DNA of 64,000 bases from positions 2,144,902 through 2,208,901 of the forward strand of contig NZ_LGQW01000015.1 of assembly GCF_003116035.1 (NCBI RefSeq), in the 5' to 3' direction. This document shows, piece by piece, positions 53,516-62,559 of the stretch; positions within the stretch are counted from its first letter, which is position 1; each line of letters starts with the position of its first letter. Position numbers and translations under genes: made by a program. Source of the stretch: Azospirillum sp. TSH64. GTDB taxonomy: Bacteria; Pseudomonadota; Alphaproteobacteria; Azospirillales; Azospirillaceae. The notes below the pieces were generated by a model that saw nothing but the letters and a program-made list of their open reading frames with translations, was not told the origin of the DNA and did not search any database.

Positions 53516-53529
53516 ATTGAACGTTCAAT
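53516..53529 (-). promoter_or_regulatory. BetI-type operator
   Basis: A perfect palindrome ATTGAACGTTCAAT in AT-rich flanks, 82 bases upstream of betB. It matches the BetI operator core known from choline-regulated bet operons, in which BetI represses and choline derepresses. The regulator gene is not in this window. The divergent side carries the ABC-F gene, whose promoter could share it. Confidence 0.75.
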
Positions 53530-53714
53530 TAAAAAAGAGCCGGTGGCGATTCCGTTCCTTGAATTGGTCGTGTTCAAACAAACCGGATGGCCGGCACCAG
53601 GCCGGAGCAGGTCGGAACGCGCCGCCCTGCGCGGGACAAAGCCGTGCCATTCGCGCGCCATTCGCCCTGCCCCGCTTCAAATCGGCGGCCCCTCGTGCTA
53701 CATCCTCGCGCGCT

Positions 53715-55610
53715 ATGCTGCACATCAATGACCTGACCTTCCGCTTCGGCGGCCGAGTGTTGTTCGACCATGCGACGGCGGTGGTGTCCAAGGGACACCG
53801 CGTGGCGCTGGTGGGACGCAACGGCACCGGGAAATCGACCCTGCTGAAGCTGATCTCGGGACAGCTGCAAACGGATGCCGGCGCCATCACCCTGCCGGCC
53901 GGCATGCGGATGGGCATGGTGGCGCAGGAGGCCCCCAGCGGGCCGACCACCCTGATCGACGCCGTGCTGGCGGCCGACACCGAACGCACCGCCCTGCTGG
54001 CGGAAGCCGAGACGGCGACCGACCCGATGCGCATCGGCGAAATCCACGCCCGGCTCGCCGACATCGAGGCGCATTCCGCCCCGTCGCGCGCCGCGCAGGT
54101 GCTGTCCGGCCTGGGTTTCGACGCCGAGGCGCAGCAACGGCCCTGCTCCGACTTCTCCGGCGGCTGGCGCATGCGCGTGGCGCTGGCCGGCGTGCTGTTC
54201 TCCCGCCCCGACCTGCTGCTGCTGGACGAGCCGACCAACCACCTCGACCTCGAAGCGACCATCTGGCTCGAGGGCTATCTGAAGAACTACCCGCACACCA
54301 TCCTGCTGGTCAGCCACGACCGCGAGTTGCTGAACGCGGTGCCGAACACGACGATCCACATCGACCAAGGCAAACTCGTCACCTACAGCGGCAATTACGA
54401 CCAGTTCCTGGCGCAGCGCCGCGCCAACCAGGAACGGCTGGCCTCGATGGCGGCCAAGCAGGATGCGCGGCGCAAGCACATGATGGCCTATGTCGACCGC
54501 TTCCGCTTCAAGGCCAGCAAGGCCCGTCAGGCGCAAAGCCGCCTGAAGCTGCTGGAGAAGATGCAGTCGATCACGCTGATGGAGGACGATCCCGAGGTCG
54601 TCTTCAACTTCCCCGCCCCGGACGAGCTGGCGCCGCCGCTGATCGCGCTGGAAGGGGTCAGCATCGGCTATGGCGAGAAGGTGATCCTGCGGCGGGTCAA
54701 CCTGCGCATCGACATGGAGGATCGCATCGGCCTGCTGGGTGCCAACGGCAACGGCAAGTCGACGCTGGTCAAGCTGCTGGCCAACCGGCTCCAGCCGATG
54801 GCCGGCGAGATGCGGCGGCCGTCCAAGCTGCGCATCGGCTATTTCGCCCAGCATCAGGCCGAGGAGCTGGACCTGTCGCTGACGCCGATCCAGCAGACCC
54901 AGCGCATCATGCCGCTGGCGCTGGAGGAAAAGGTGCGTGCCCATCTCGGCCGCTTCGGCTTCCCCCAGGTGAAGGCGGAGACCAAGATCGCCAGCCTGTC
55001 CGGCGGCGAGAAGGCGCGGCTTCTGCTGGCGCTGATGAGCCGGGAAGTCCCGCACATCCTGATGCTGGACGAACCGACCAACCATCTGGACATCGACAGC
55101 CGCGAAGCCCTGATCGAGGCGATCAACGATTTCCCCGGTGCCGTCATCGTCATCAGCCACGATCCCCATCTGATCGAGATGACGGTGGACCGGCTGCTGC
55201 TGGTCGCCGACGGCACCGTGCAGGCCTATGACGGCGATCTGGACGACTACCGCCGCTATCTGCTCGACCGTGCCAAGGCGGAGCGGGCTGTTGCCAAGGC
55301 GGGCACGGATCGCGACACCGGGCCGAACAAGAAGGACCAGCGCCGCGCCGCCGCCGAGGCGCGGACTGCTCTCGCCCCGCTGAAGCGCAAGGCGACCGAC
55401 GCCGAGGCGCTGGTGACCAAGCTTGCCGAGGAGAAGCGCAAGATCGAGGCGAAGATGTCCGACCCGGCGCTCTACACCGGCCCGTCCGACAAGCTGACCA
55501 AGCTGCAGATCGAGCTTGGCACGGTGGAGAAGAAGCTGGCGACCGCCGAGGAGACCTGGCTGGAGGCGCTCGAACTCTACGAGAGCGCCGCGGCGGAGGC
55601 CGGCGTTTGA
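53715..55610 (+). CDS. ABC-F family ATPase (YheS/Uup-like)
   Basis: A soluble ABC protein of 631 residues with two nucleotide-binding domains and no membrane segment. The first has GRNGTGKST, the DFSGGWRMRVALAG signature and LLLLDEPTNHLDLE; the second has GANGNGKST, SLSGGEKARLLLAL and ILMLDEPTNHLDID. Between them is the linker helix region typical of ABC-F proteins, which act on the ribosome or in DNA repair. A Lys/Ala-rich C-terminal coiled coil follows. ATG 53715 is the family start; the frame upstream is a shadow. The stop overlaps the next gene's TTG start. Confidence 0.92.
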   Translation: MLHINDLTFRFGGRVLFDHATAVVSKGHRVALVGRNGTGKSTLLKLISGQLQTDAGAITLPAGMRMGMVAQEAPSGPTTLIDAVLAADTERTALLAEAETATDPMRIGEIHARLADIEAHSAPSRAAQVLSGLGFDAEAQQRPCSDFSGGWRMRVALAGVLFSRPDLLLLDEPTNHLDLEATIWLEGYLKNYPHTILLVSHDRELLNAVPNTTIHIDQGKLVTYSGNYDQFLAQRRANQERLASMAAKQDARRKHMMAYVDRFRFKASKARQAQSRLKLLEKMQSITLMEDDPEVVFNFPAPDELAPPLIALEGVSIGYGEKVILRRVNLRIDMEDRIGLLGANGNGKSTLVKLLANRLQPMAGEMRRPSKLRIGYFAQHQAEELDLSLTPIQQTQRIMPLALEEKVRAHLGRFGFPQVKAETKIASLSGGEKARLLLALMSREVPHILMLDEPTNHLDIDSREALIEAINDFPGAVIVISHDPHLIEMTVDRLLLVADGTVQAYDGDLDDYRRYLLDRAKAERAVAKAGTDRDTGPNKKDQRRAAAEARTALAPLKRKATDAEALVTKLAEEKRKIEAKMSDPALYTGPSDKLTKLQIELGTVEKKLATAEETWLEALELYESAAAEAGV

Positions 55611-56326
55611 ACGCCCACAGGCACATCGACAACTCCGACGGCAACGCCCAGGCGGAAATGGAGCGGTCCGGGATGGAGCGTGACGGCACGATTGCCCTGC
55701 CCACCGTCTGCGATGGGGAGGAGGAGGAGCGCACGTCGGACGTGCTGGCCCGCTTCCGTGCCAATCTGCCGGCGGGACGGGTCACGCTGGGCGACCTGAT
55801 CCGGGCGCTGGGCGACCGCTCGCTCGGCACCATCCTGCTGGCGCTGTCGCTGCCCACCATCGCCCCGGTGCCGCTCGGCGTCTCCTGCCTGTTCGACCTG
55901 CCCATCGTGCTCTACACCGCGCAGATGGCCTTCGGCCGGCGCGGGGCCGGGCTGCCGGACTGGCTGCTGCGCCGCTCCATCGGCACCAGGCTGGCGGCGC
56001 GGACGCTGGACGCCGCCATGCCGCGGCTGGTGTGGATCGAGCGGATGCTGAAACCGCGGCTGCACCGCCTCGCCCGCATCGACCAGGAGCGCTGGTTCGG
56101 GCTTCTGCTGTTCATCCTGACGCTGACCTGCATCGTGCCGCTGCCGCTGACCGGCTGGCTGCCGGGCTTCGCGCTGGTGCTGATCTCGCTGGGGCTGATC
56201 GAGCGCGACGGCGGCGCCATCGGCATCGGGCTGGGGCTGACCGCCGCGGCGCTGGTGTTTTTGACCCTGGTGGCGAGCAGCCTGTCATACGCAGGTCACC
56301 AACTTCTGGCAGCAACTCTGCATTAG
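55607..56326 (+). CDS. ExoD family protein
   Basis: A 239-residue membrane protein of the ExoD family, named for a Sinorhizobium gene affecting exopolysaccharide and alkaline tolerance. Start TTG 55607 overlaps the ABC-F stop in a TTGA arrangement with GGAGG eight bases upstream; ATG 55658 or 55673 would be alternatives. Four to five hydrophobic segments are visible (near 75-105, 165-195, 200-235). The conserved GDLIRALGDRSLGTILLALSLPTIAPVPLG motif is the family core. The biochemical role is unclear. Confidence 0.85.
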   Translation: MNAHRHIDNSDGNAQAEMERSGMERDGTIALPTVCDGEEEERTSDVLARFRANLPAGRVTLGDLIRALGDRSLGTILLALSLPTIAPVPLGVSCLFDLPIVLYTAQMAFGRRGAGLPDWLLRRSIGTRLAARTLDAAMPRLVWIERMLKPRLHRLARIDQERWFGLLLFILTLTCIVPLPLTGWLPGFALVLISLGLIERDGGAIGIGLGLTAAALVFLTLVASSLSYAGHQLLAATLH

Positions 56327-56380
56327 GACGGCTGCATCGGAACCATGGGTGCAGGCCGTCCCGATCCAGGGAGGCCTTGC

Positions 56381-56968
56381 ATGACCGAAACGGCACCCGC
56401 CACGCTTTCCGAATCCTGGCTGTTCTTCCGCCGCTGGCTGGCCGATCCCTGGGCAATGGGGTCGGTCGCCCCCTCCTCCCAGGCCCTGCGCCGCCGAATC
56501 ACCCGCGAGATCCGGCGCGAGCCGGACGAAGCGGTGGTTGAGTTCGGCGGCGGTACCGGCCCGATCACCGCAGCGATGCTGGAGGCCGGCATCCCGGCCG
56601 ACAGGCTCTACAGCTTCGAGATCGACCCCGACCTCGCCCGCCATCTGCGCGTCCGCTGCCCCGCCGTCACCGTCATCGCCGACGATTGCCGCAAGGCGCC
56701 GGAACTGCTGGGCGAGGCGCTGTGCGGCAAGATCGGCACGGTGGTGATCGGCATTCCGATGATCACCTTCCCGCTGGAGTTCCAGCGCGAGGTACTCGAC
56801 GCCACCTTCCGCATCCTGCGGCCGGGCGGGCGCTTCCTGCTCTACAGCTTCATGCCGCACTCGCCGCTGAACCGCGAGGCGCTGGGGCTGACCGGGGAGC
56901 GGCTGGGCTTCACTTTGCAAAATCTGCCGCCGGCATCGGTATGGGGATACCGCCGCGCCGGAGAGTGA
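56381..56968 (+). CDS. Class I SAM methyltransferase, PmtA/KsgA-like
   Basis: A 195-residue SAM-dependent methyltransferase. ATG 56381 is preceded by GGGAGG six bases upstream. The SAM-binding motif I is VVEFGGGTGPIT (about 52-63), motif II-like EIDPDLARHL follows, and the RxLRPGGRFLLYSF strand is present near 145. The layout, with an N-terminal FFRRWLADPWAMGSVAPSSQAL segment, matches phospholipid N-methyltransferases of the PmtA family, which make phosphatidylcholine; other substrates are possible. It sits 54 bases after exoD in the same direction. Confidence 0.8.
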   Translation: MTETAPATLSESWLFFRRWLADPWAMGSVAPSSQALRRRITREIRREPDEAVVEFGGGTGPITAAMLEAGIPADRLYSFEIDPDLARHLRVRCPAVTVIADDCRKAPELLGEALCGKIGTVVIGIPMITFPLEFQREVLDATFRILRPGGRFLLYSFMPHSPLNREALGLTGERLGFTLQNLPPASVWGYRRAGE

Positions 56969-57010
56969 TAGGGTCCTCCACCCGGCAACCCACAACCAGC
57001 GAGAGCCTCC

Positions 57011-57403
57011 ATGAAGTTCGGCTACACGATCCTCTATGTTCCCGACGTCGCGGCGTCGCTGGCCTTCTTCGAGAAGGCCTTCGGCCTGAGCCGGCGCTTC
57101 CTTGCCGAGACGGGGGATTACGGCGAGCTGGACACCGGCTCCACCACCCTGTCCTTCGCCAGCCAGGAACTGGCGCTGTCGCACCACCCCGCCGGCTATG
57201 TGTTCGCCAGCGCCAGCGAGAAGCCTCTGGGCGTCGAGATCGCGCTGGTCACCGGCGACGTGGAGGCGGCGCACGCCACGGCGCTGGCCGCCGGCGCCAC
57301 CGAACTGGCGCCGCCGAAAGCCATGCCGTGGGGCCAGACGGTGTCCTTCCTCCGCTGCCCCGACGGCACGTTGGTGGAGCTGTGCACGCCGGTCGGCGGC
57401 TGA
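57011..57403 (+). CDS. VOC (glyoxalase/bleomycin resistance) superfamily protein
   Basis: A 130-residue protein with the paired beta-alpha-beta-beta-beta VOC fold: TILYVPDVAASLAFFEKAFG, GELDTGSTTLSFASQELAL, then GVEIALVTGDVEAAHATALAAGATELAPPK and VSFLRCPDGTLVELCTPV. The terminal Glu-Leu-Cys-Thr-Pro strand carries the usual metal-site Glu. Function could be lactoylglutathione-lyase-like, a fosfomycin or bleomycin resistance-type enzyme, or something else; nothing here decides it. It begins 42 bases after the methyltransferase stop, with a ribosome-binding site GAGAG upstream. Confidence 0.85.
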   Translation: MKFGYTILYVPDVAASLAFFEKAFGLSRRFLAETGDYGELDTGSTTLSFASQELALSHHPAGYVFASASEKPLGVEIALVTGDVEAAHATALAAGATELAPPKAMPWGQTVSFLRCPDGTLVELCTPVGG

Positions 57404-57488
57404 CGGCAGCGGGGCCGGCGCGGTTGCCCCGCCCCGGCCGCCGCGCTTATGGTCCGCCCTCCCGTCCACCATCGTGAGCCTGCCGGCG

Positions 57489-58280
57489 ATGTCCTTCATC
57501 CTGTCGAAGCTGCTGTGGGGCGTCTTCGCGCCCGGCAATGCCCTGGTACTGGCGGTGGCGCTGGGCGCGCTGATGCTGCGGACGCGGCGCTGGCAGCGCG
57601 CCGGACGACGGCTGGTCACGCTGGCGGCGGTGCTGCTTCTGCTGGTGATGTACACCGGTCTCGGTGCGCTGGTCGCCCTGCCGCTGGAGAACCGCTTCCC
57701 GCGGGCGGAGCCGGAGGGGCGGGTCGACGGCATCGTCATGCTGGGCGGCGCCCTCAATCCGCCGATCACCGCCGACCGCGGCGACCCGTCGCTGAACGAT
57801 GCGGCCGAGCGGATCCTGGGCTTCGCCGACCTCGTTCGCCGCCATCCGGAGGCCAAGGCAGTCTTCACCGGCGGATCGGGCCGGCTGCTGGCGCCGGACC
57901 TGAAGGAGGACGTCACCGCCCGCGCCGCCCTGCTCCAGGCCGGCATCCCCGCCGACCGCGTGCTCTACGAGGATCAGTCCCGCAATACCTGGGAGAATGC
58001 GGTCTTCAGCAAGGAGATGGTCAAGCCGGCGCCGGGCGAACGCTGGATCCTCGTCACGTCGGCCATGCACATGCCGCGGTCGGTCGGCATCTTCCGCGCC
58101 GTCGGGTGGGAGGTGATCCCCTACCCCGTCGATTACCGCACCAAGCATGACGCCACACCCTGGCTGCGCTTCGAGTTCGGACAGAATCTGGTGATCCTCG
58201 ACGACGCGGTGCGGGAATGGATCGGGCTGACCGCCTATTGGCTGATGGGCCGCACCGACAGCCTGTTCCCCGGCCCCTGA
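57489..58280 (+). CDS. YdcF family protein (DUF218)
   Basis: A 263-residue inner-membrane protein with one or two N-terminal membrane segments (about 10-58) and a C-terminal DUF218/ElyC domain. Landmarks are GIVMLGGALNPPITADRGDPSLNDAAERILG, AVFTGGSGRLL, EDQSRNTWENAVFSKEMVKP and WILVTSAMHMPRSVGIFRAVGWEVIPYPVDY. ElyC relatives influence peptidoglycan or undecaprenyl-linked steps in E. coli; this role is by family only. ATG 57489 was chosen as it begins the first membrane helix; upstream codons overlap the VOC gene frame. Confidence 0.85.
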   Translation: MSFILSKLLWGVFAPGNALVLAVALGALMLRTRRWQRAGRRLVTLAAVLLLLVMYTGLGALVALPLENRFPRAEPEGRVDGIVMLGGALNPPITADRGDPSLNDAAERILGFADLVRRHPEAKAVFTGGSGRLLAPDLKEDVTARAALLQAGIPADRVLYEDQSRNTWENAVFSKEMVKPAPGERWILVTSAMHMPRSVGIFRAVGWEVIPYPVDYRTKHDATPWLRFEFGQNLVILDDAVREWIGLTAYWLMGRTDSLFPGP

Positions 58281-58434
58281 CGGTTCGGCACCCGCCCGGC
58301 GCAAGTCGGGCCGGAGTCCGGGCTGTGTCATCGTACCGCCGCCGCGTTCGAGCCATTGGCGCGGCGGTGCCACTCCGCTAGAGTGCCGCCGCCCTGGCGG
58401 TCGGGCCGGGTTGGGGAAAGAAGGAAATTGGCGG

Positions 58435-59409
58435 ATGCGTCGCTGGCGCGGGGTGAGCAGGGTCGTCGTGCTGGTCGGCGTGACAGCGCTCGCCGCCTGC
58501 GCGCAGAAGCCCGCCGGCACCGGCCCGGGCCTTCCGACCAGCGGCATCTACAAGGTGGGAAAGCCTTATCAGATCAACGGCGTCTGGTATTATCCCAAGG
58601 AAGATTTCAGCTACGACGAGACCGGCATCGCCTCGTGGTACGGCCCCGGCTTCCATGAGAAGAACACCGCCAACGGCGAGATCTACGACCAGAACGAATT
58701 GACCGCCGCTCACAAGACGCTGCCGATGCCGAGCCTGGTGCGCGTCACCAACCTCGACAACGGCCGGTCCATCGTGGTGCGGGTCAACGACCGCGGCCCT
58801 TACGCCAACGGCCGCATCATCGACATGTCGCGGCGCGGCGCCCAGTTGCTGGGCTTCGACGGTCCCGGCACCGCCAAGGTGCGCGTGCAGATCCTGGCGG
58901 AGGAAAGCCGGGCAATCGCCGCCGCCGCGCGCCAGGGCACGCCCGCCCCGCTGCTGGCCGAGGTCGACGGCCCGCCGCCGAAGGCCGCTCCGCGCGGCCG
59001 GATCGAGGTGAGCGGACAGTCCACGGCGCTGGCCGCCTCCCTCTCCCCCTCCGCCGGCACTCCCCGTGCGCCGGTGGTCGGCGCTCCCGTTCCGCCGCCG
59101 GCCACCGTCGCCGGCAGCATGGCCGAGGGCCGCTTCGTGCCGGCCCCGGTGGTGGCTCAATTGCCGGTGAAGGCGCATGAGGCGATCTATGTGCAGGTCG
59201 GCGCCTTCGGCAGCGAGGAGAATGTGGCGAAGGCCCGCGCCCGCCTGTCCTCCATCGGCCAGCGCGCCAGCGTCAGCCAGACGCGGACAGCCGGCCTGAC
59301 CCTGCACCGTGTCCGCGTCGGACCGCTGGACAGCGTCGACAGGGCGGATACCCTGTTGAACCAGATCATCCAGGCCGGCCTTACGGAGGCCAAAATCGTG
59401 GTGGATTGA
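58435..59409 (+). CDS. rlpA: Septal ring lytic transglycosylase RlpA, lipoprotein with SPOR domain
   Basis: A 324-residue outer-membrane lipoprotein. ATG 58435 has AAGGAAAT nine bases upstream; an in-frame codon at 58411 is less likely. The signal ends in the lipobox LAAC. The DPBB_1 domain (about 70-165) contains GIASWYGPGFHEKNTANGE, AAHKTLPMPS and VRVNDRGPYANGRIIDMSRRGAQLLG, with the conserved His and Asp of the RlpA active site. A Pro/Ala-rich linker leads to a C-terminal SPOR domain (about 250-324) that binds septal denuded glycan. It is followed 86 bases later by the carboxypeptidase gene, a typical cell-wall pair. Confidence 0.94.
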   Translation: MRRWRGVSRVVVLVGVTALAACAQKPAGTGPGLPTSGIYKVGKPYQINGVWYYPKEDFSYDETGIASWYGPGFHEKNTANGEIYDQNELTAAHKTLPMPSLVRVTNLDNGRSIVVRVNDRGPYANGRIIDMSRRGAQLLGFDGPGTAKVRVQILAEESRAIAAAARQGTPAPLLAEVDGPPPKAAPRGRIEVSGQSTALAASLSPSAGTPRAPVVGAPVPPPATVAGSMAEGRFVPAPVVAQLPVKAHEAIYVQVGAFGSEENVAKARARLSSIGQRASVSQTRTAGLTLHRVRVGPLDSVDRADTLLNQIIQAGLTEAKIVVD

Positions 59410-59495
59410 TCCGGCCACCCGACTTCACCCCCGGCGTTCCCTATGAGCGCCAGCGACCCTATGCCTGTACCGAGTGCCCTTGGAGGATTGTTGCC

Positions 59496-60698
59496 ATGAA
59501 CGCTGTTGTCGTCCGCCTGTGTGCCGTTTTCGGCCGTTCCGTTGCTGCCTCGATCGGAATGGCGGCCGGAATAGCGATGGCCGGGGCCACGATTGGCGCC
59601 GGCTTCACCGCGGTCCCGGTCCAGGCCGCGACCCTCGACACCATCGCCAAGCAGGCGATCCTGGTCGATCTGACCTCTGATACCGTGCTGTTCGAGAAGA
59701 ACGCCGACGAACGCATGGCGCCCTCGTCGATGAGCAAGATCATGACCGCCTACATGGTGTTCGAGGCGATCAAGGGCGGCCGCCTGACACTGGAGAGCAC
59801 CCTGCCGGTCAGCGAGCGGGCCTGGCGGATGCAGGGCTCCAAGATGTTCGTGGAGCTTCACAACAACATCAAGGTCGACGACCTTCTGAAGGGCATGATC
59901 GTCCAGTCCGGCAACGACGCCTGCATCGTGCTGGCCGAGGGGCTGGCCGGATCGGAGCAGTCCTTCGCCGAACAGGCGACCAAGCGCGCGAAGGAGCTGG
60001 GGCTGAAGAGCAGCAACTTCGCCAATGCCACCGGCTGGCCCGACCCCAACCACTACATGACCGCCCGCGATCTTGCGATCCTGGCCGAACGGCTGATCAA
60101 GGACTTCCCCGAATTCTACAAGTACGATTCGATCCGGGAGTTCAGGTATCACGGCATCACCCAGGGCAACCGCAACCCGCTGCTCTACCGCAACATGAAC
60201 GTCGACGGGCTGAAGACCGGCCACACCGATGCAGGCGGCTACGGCCTGACGGCGTCGGGCGAACGCGAGGGGCGCCGGCTGCTGCTGGTGGTCAACGGCC
60301 TGCCCAGCATGCAGGCGCGCGCCGACGAATCGGCCCGGCTGATCGAGTGGGGCTTCCGCGAATTCGCCTCCTACACCCTCTACAAGGGCGGCGAGACCAT
60401 CGAGCAGGTGCCGGTCTGGCTGGGCGAGCAGGACATGGTGCCGGTCGCCGTGCCGCAGAACCTGAGCGTCACCATGGCCCGCGCCGACCGCCCCGGCATG
60501 AAGGTGTCGCTGGTCAGCAACGCCCCGGTCGCCGCGCCGATCAAGAAGGGCGACACGGTGGGCAAGCTGGTGATCTCCGCCCCCGGCTTCCCGGGCAAGG
60601 AGGTGCCGGTGGTGGCCGCCCAGGATGTGCCGAAGGCCGGCATCTTCGGCCGCGCCTTCGCCGCCGCCAAGTATCTCGTGTTCGGCAACAGCCTGTGA
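59496..60698 (+). CDS. D-alanyl-D-alanine carboxypeptidase (PBP5/6 type)
   Basis: A 400-residue low-molecular-mass penicillin-binding protein that trims the terminal D-Ala of muropeptides in the periplasm. The signal peptide ends at the AVQAA site (about 44). The catalytic set is complete: SSMSK (Ser78, Lys81), SGN (138-140) and KTG (240-242), followed by a PBP5_C domain (about 290-385) and a short C-terminal amphipathic anchor. ATG 59496 has GGAGGATTG upstream. Its stop overlaps the thymidylate kinase start (GTGA), so it leads a conserved cell-wall-to-replication operon. Confidence 0.93.
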   Translation: MNAVVVRLCAVFGRSVAASIGMAAGIAMAGATIGAGFTAVPVQAATLDTIAKQAILVDLTSDTVLFEKNADERMAPSSMSKIMTAYMVFEAIKGGRLTLESTLPVSERAWRMQGSKMFVELHNNIKVDDLLKGMIVQSGNDACIVLAEGLAGSEQSFAEQATKRAKELGLKSSNFANATGWPDPNHYMTARDLAILAERLIKDFPEFYKYDSIREFRYHGITQGNRNPLLYRNMNVDGLKTGHTDAGGYGLTASGEREGRRLLLVVNGLPSMQARADESARLIEWGFREFASYTLYKGGETIEQVPVWLGEQDMVPVAVPQNLSVTMARADRPGMKVSLVSNAPVAAPIKKGDTVGKLVISAPGFPGKEVPVVAAQDVPKAGIFGRAFAAAKYLVFGNSL

Positions 60699-61393
60699 CC
60701 GTGACGACGATGCCGACCGCTCCGGCCCCCTCCGCCAAGCGCGGCCGCTTCATCACGCTGGAAGGCGGCGAAGGGGCCGGCAAGTCGACGCAGCTACGCC
60801 GGCTGGCCGAGACCTTGCGGGACTCCCTCCGCGTCCGCGGCGTCGAGCTGGTGCCGACGCGCGAGCCGGGCGGATCGCCGGGTGCGGAGGAGATCCGCGG
60901 GCTGCTGGTGACCGGCGAGACCGGCCGCTGGAGTGCCACCACCGAGGCGCTGTTGCACACCGCCGCCCGCCGCGACCATCTGGAGCGCACGGTGTGGCCG
61001 GCGCTGGAGGCCGGGCATTGGGTGCTGTGCGACCGCTTCTTCGACAGCACCATGGCCTATCAGGGCTATGGGCTGGGGCTGGGGCGCGATCTGATCGAGA
61101 CCTTGCAGACGGCGGCGCTCGGCGGCTTCCGTCCCGACCTGACGCTGATCCTCGACATCAAGGTGGAGACCGGCCTCCGCCGTGCCGTGGCGCGCCATGG
61201 CGGCGAGGACCGCTATGAGCGGATGGACGTCGGCTTCCACCAGCGGCTGCGTGACGGCTTCCTCGACATCGCGCGGCGGGAACCGGAGCGCTGTGCGGTG
61301 ATCGATGCCGATGCCGACCTCGATACCGTGCAGGCACGCATCCGGGACACCGTCGCCACCCGCCTGGGACTGGCCCAAGGGCTGGCGTCGTGA
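60695..61393 (+). CDS. tmk: Thymidylate kinase
   Basis: Phosphorylates dTMP to dTDP. GTG 60695 overlaps the carboxypeptidase stop; GTG 60701 and ATG 60710 are alternatives, and the first 15 residues are variable. The P-loop is GGEGAGKSTQL, the substrate motif is TREPGGSPGAEEIR, and CDRFFDSTMAYQGYGLGLGRDL is the DRY/DRF region. LID arginines are visible around RRAVARHGGEDRYERMD. At about 232 residues it matches family length. It overlaps holB by four bases at its end, giving tight tmk-holB coupling as in other alphaproteobacteria. Confidence 0.95.
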   Translation: MTVTTMPTAPAPSAKRGRFITLEGGEGAGKSTQLRRLAETLRDSLRVRGVELVPTREPGGSPGAEEIRGLLVTGETGRWSATTEALLHTAARRDHLERTVWPALEAGHWVLCDRFFDSTMAYQGYGLGLGRDLIETLQTAALGGFRPDLTLILDIKVETGLRRAVARHGGEDRYERMDVGFHQRLRDGFLDIARREPERCAVIDADADLDTVQARIRDTVATRLGLAQGLAS

Positions 61394-62508
61394 GCAAGGC
61401 GCGCACCCCGGCTCCGGCAGGCCCTGCCGCGGAAGAGGCGCTCGCCCCGCGGCGCAACCCGGATCTCGTTGGGCATGAGGAGGCGGAGCGGCTGCTGCTT
61501 GAGGCGTGGAACTCCGGCCGGCTGCCGCACGCCTGGCTTATCGGCGGCACGCCGGGCATCGGCAAGGCGACGCTGGCCTTCCGCTTCGCCCGCTTCGTCC
61601 TGGCCCAGGATCCGCCCGGCGACAGCCTCTTCGGCGGAAGCGCCCCGGTCACCTCGCTGCACATCGGTCCCGACCATCCGGTGTTCCGCCGGGTGGCGTC
61701 GGGCGGCCATGCCGACATGCTGACCATCGAACGCCAGCGCGACGAGAAAAAGGGCCGGCTGAAGCGTGACATCGCCGTCGACGACGTGCGCAAGATCGGC
61801 CCCTTCCTGCGCCGCACCTCGGCGGAAGGCGGCTGGCGCGTCGCGGTGATCGACGGCGCCGACCGCATGAATCTCAGCGGCCTGAACGCGATCCTGAAGA
61901 TCCTGGAGGAGCCGCCGCCCGGCGCCCTGCTGCTGCTGGTCAGCGACAATCCCGGCGGCATGCTGCCGACCATCCGCTCGCGCTGCCGCAAGCTGACGCT
62001 GAAGCCGCTGGCCGAAGACACGGTGATCGACCTGCTGGGCCAGCACCGGCCCGACATCGCCGCCGACGACCGCCCGGCGTTGGCCCGCCTGTCGGAGGGC
62101 AGCGTCGGCCGCGCCATCGACCTTGCCGATGCCGGTGGCCTTGCGCTCTACCGCGAGATGATCGGGCTGCTGTCCGACCTGCCGCGCATCGACATCGTCG
62201 CGGCGCACGCCTTCGGCGACAAGCTGACCCGCAAACAGGATGACGGGATGTTCGAGACGGCGACCGAGCTGCTGGTCTGGTGGCTGGCCCGCTTCGCCCG
62301 CTCGCTCGCCCGCGGCTCCTGGCCGGCGGAAGTGGTGCCGGGCGAAGCCGCCCTGATGACCCGATTGGCGAACGCCCGCGGTCTTGAACGTTGGGTGGAG
62401 GTGTGGGAAAAGGTTCAGCGTCTTTTCGCGCGCGCGGAATCCGCAAACCTGGACCGCAAGCAGGTGGTCCTGAACGCCCTGTCGGCGCTGGAAACGGCAG
62501 CCGCCTAG
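61390..62508 (+). CDS. holB: DNA polymerase III delta prime subunit
   Basis: Clamp-loader subunit of 372 residues. GTG 61390 overlaps the tmk stop (GTGA). The AAA+ fold is evident: HAWLIGGTPGIGKATLAFRFARF near the Walker A region, WRVAVIDGADRMNLSGLNAILKILEEPPPGALLLLVSDNPGGMLPTIRSRCRKL covering Walker B-like, sensor and SRC motifs, and the C-terminal helical collar. The N-terminal 20 residues are Ala/Pro-rich and vary among relatives. It precedes metG by 51 bases, in the order tmk-holB-metG seen across alphaproteobacteria. Confidence 0.94.
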   Translation: MSKARTPAPAGPAAEEALAPRRNPDLVGHEEAERLLLEAWNSGRLPHAWLIGGTPGIGKATLAFRFARFVLAQDPPGDSLFGGSAPVTSLHIGPDHPVFRRVASGGHADMLTIERQRDEKKGRLKRDIAVDDVRKIGPFLRRTSAEGGWRVAVIDGADRMNLSGLNAILKILEEPPPGALLLLVSDNPGGMLPTIRSRCRKLTLKPLAEDTVIDLLGQHRPDIAADDRPALARLSEGSVGRAIDLADAGGLALYREMIGLLSDLPRIDIVAAHAFGDKLTRKQDDGMFETATELLVWWLARFARSLARGSWPAEVVPGEAALMTRLANARGLERWVEVWEKVQRLFARAESANLDRKQVVLNALSALETAAA

Positions 62509-62559
62509 CGTTATTTCAGAACCTGCCGGTTGACCCTGACTTGAAAGAAAGTGCCGCAA

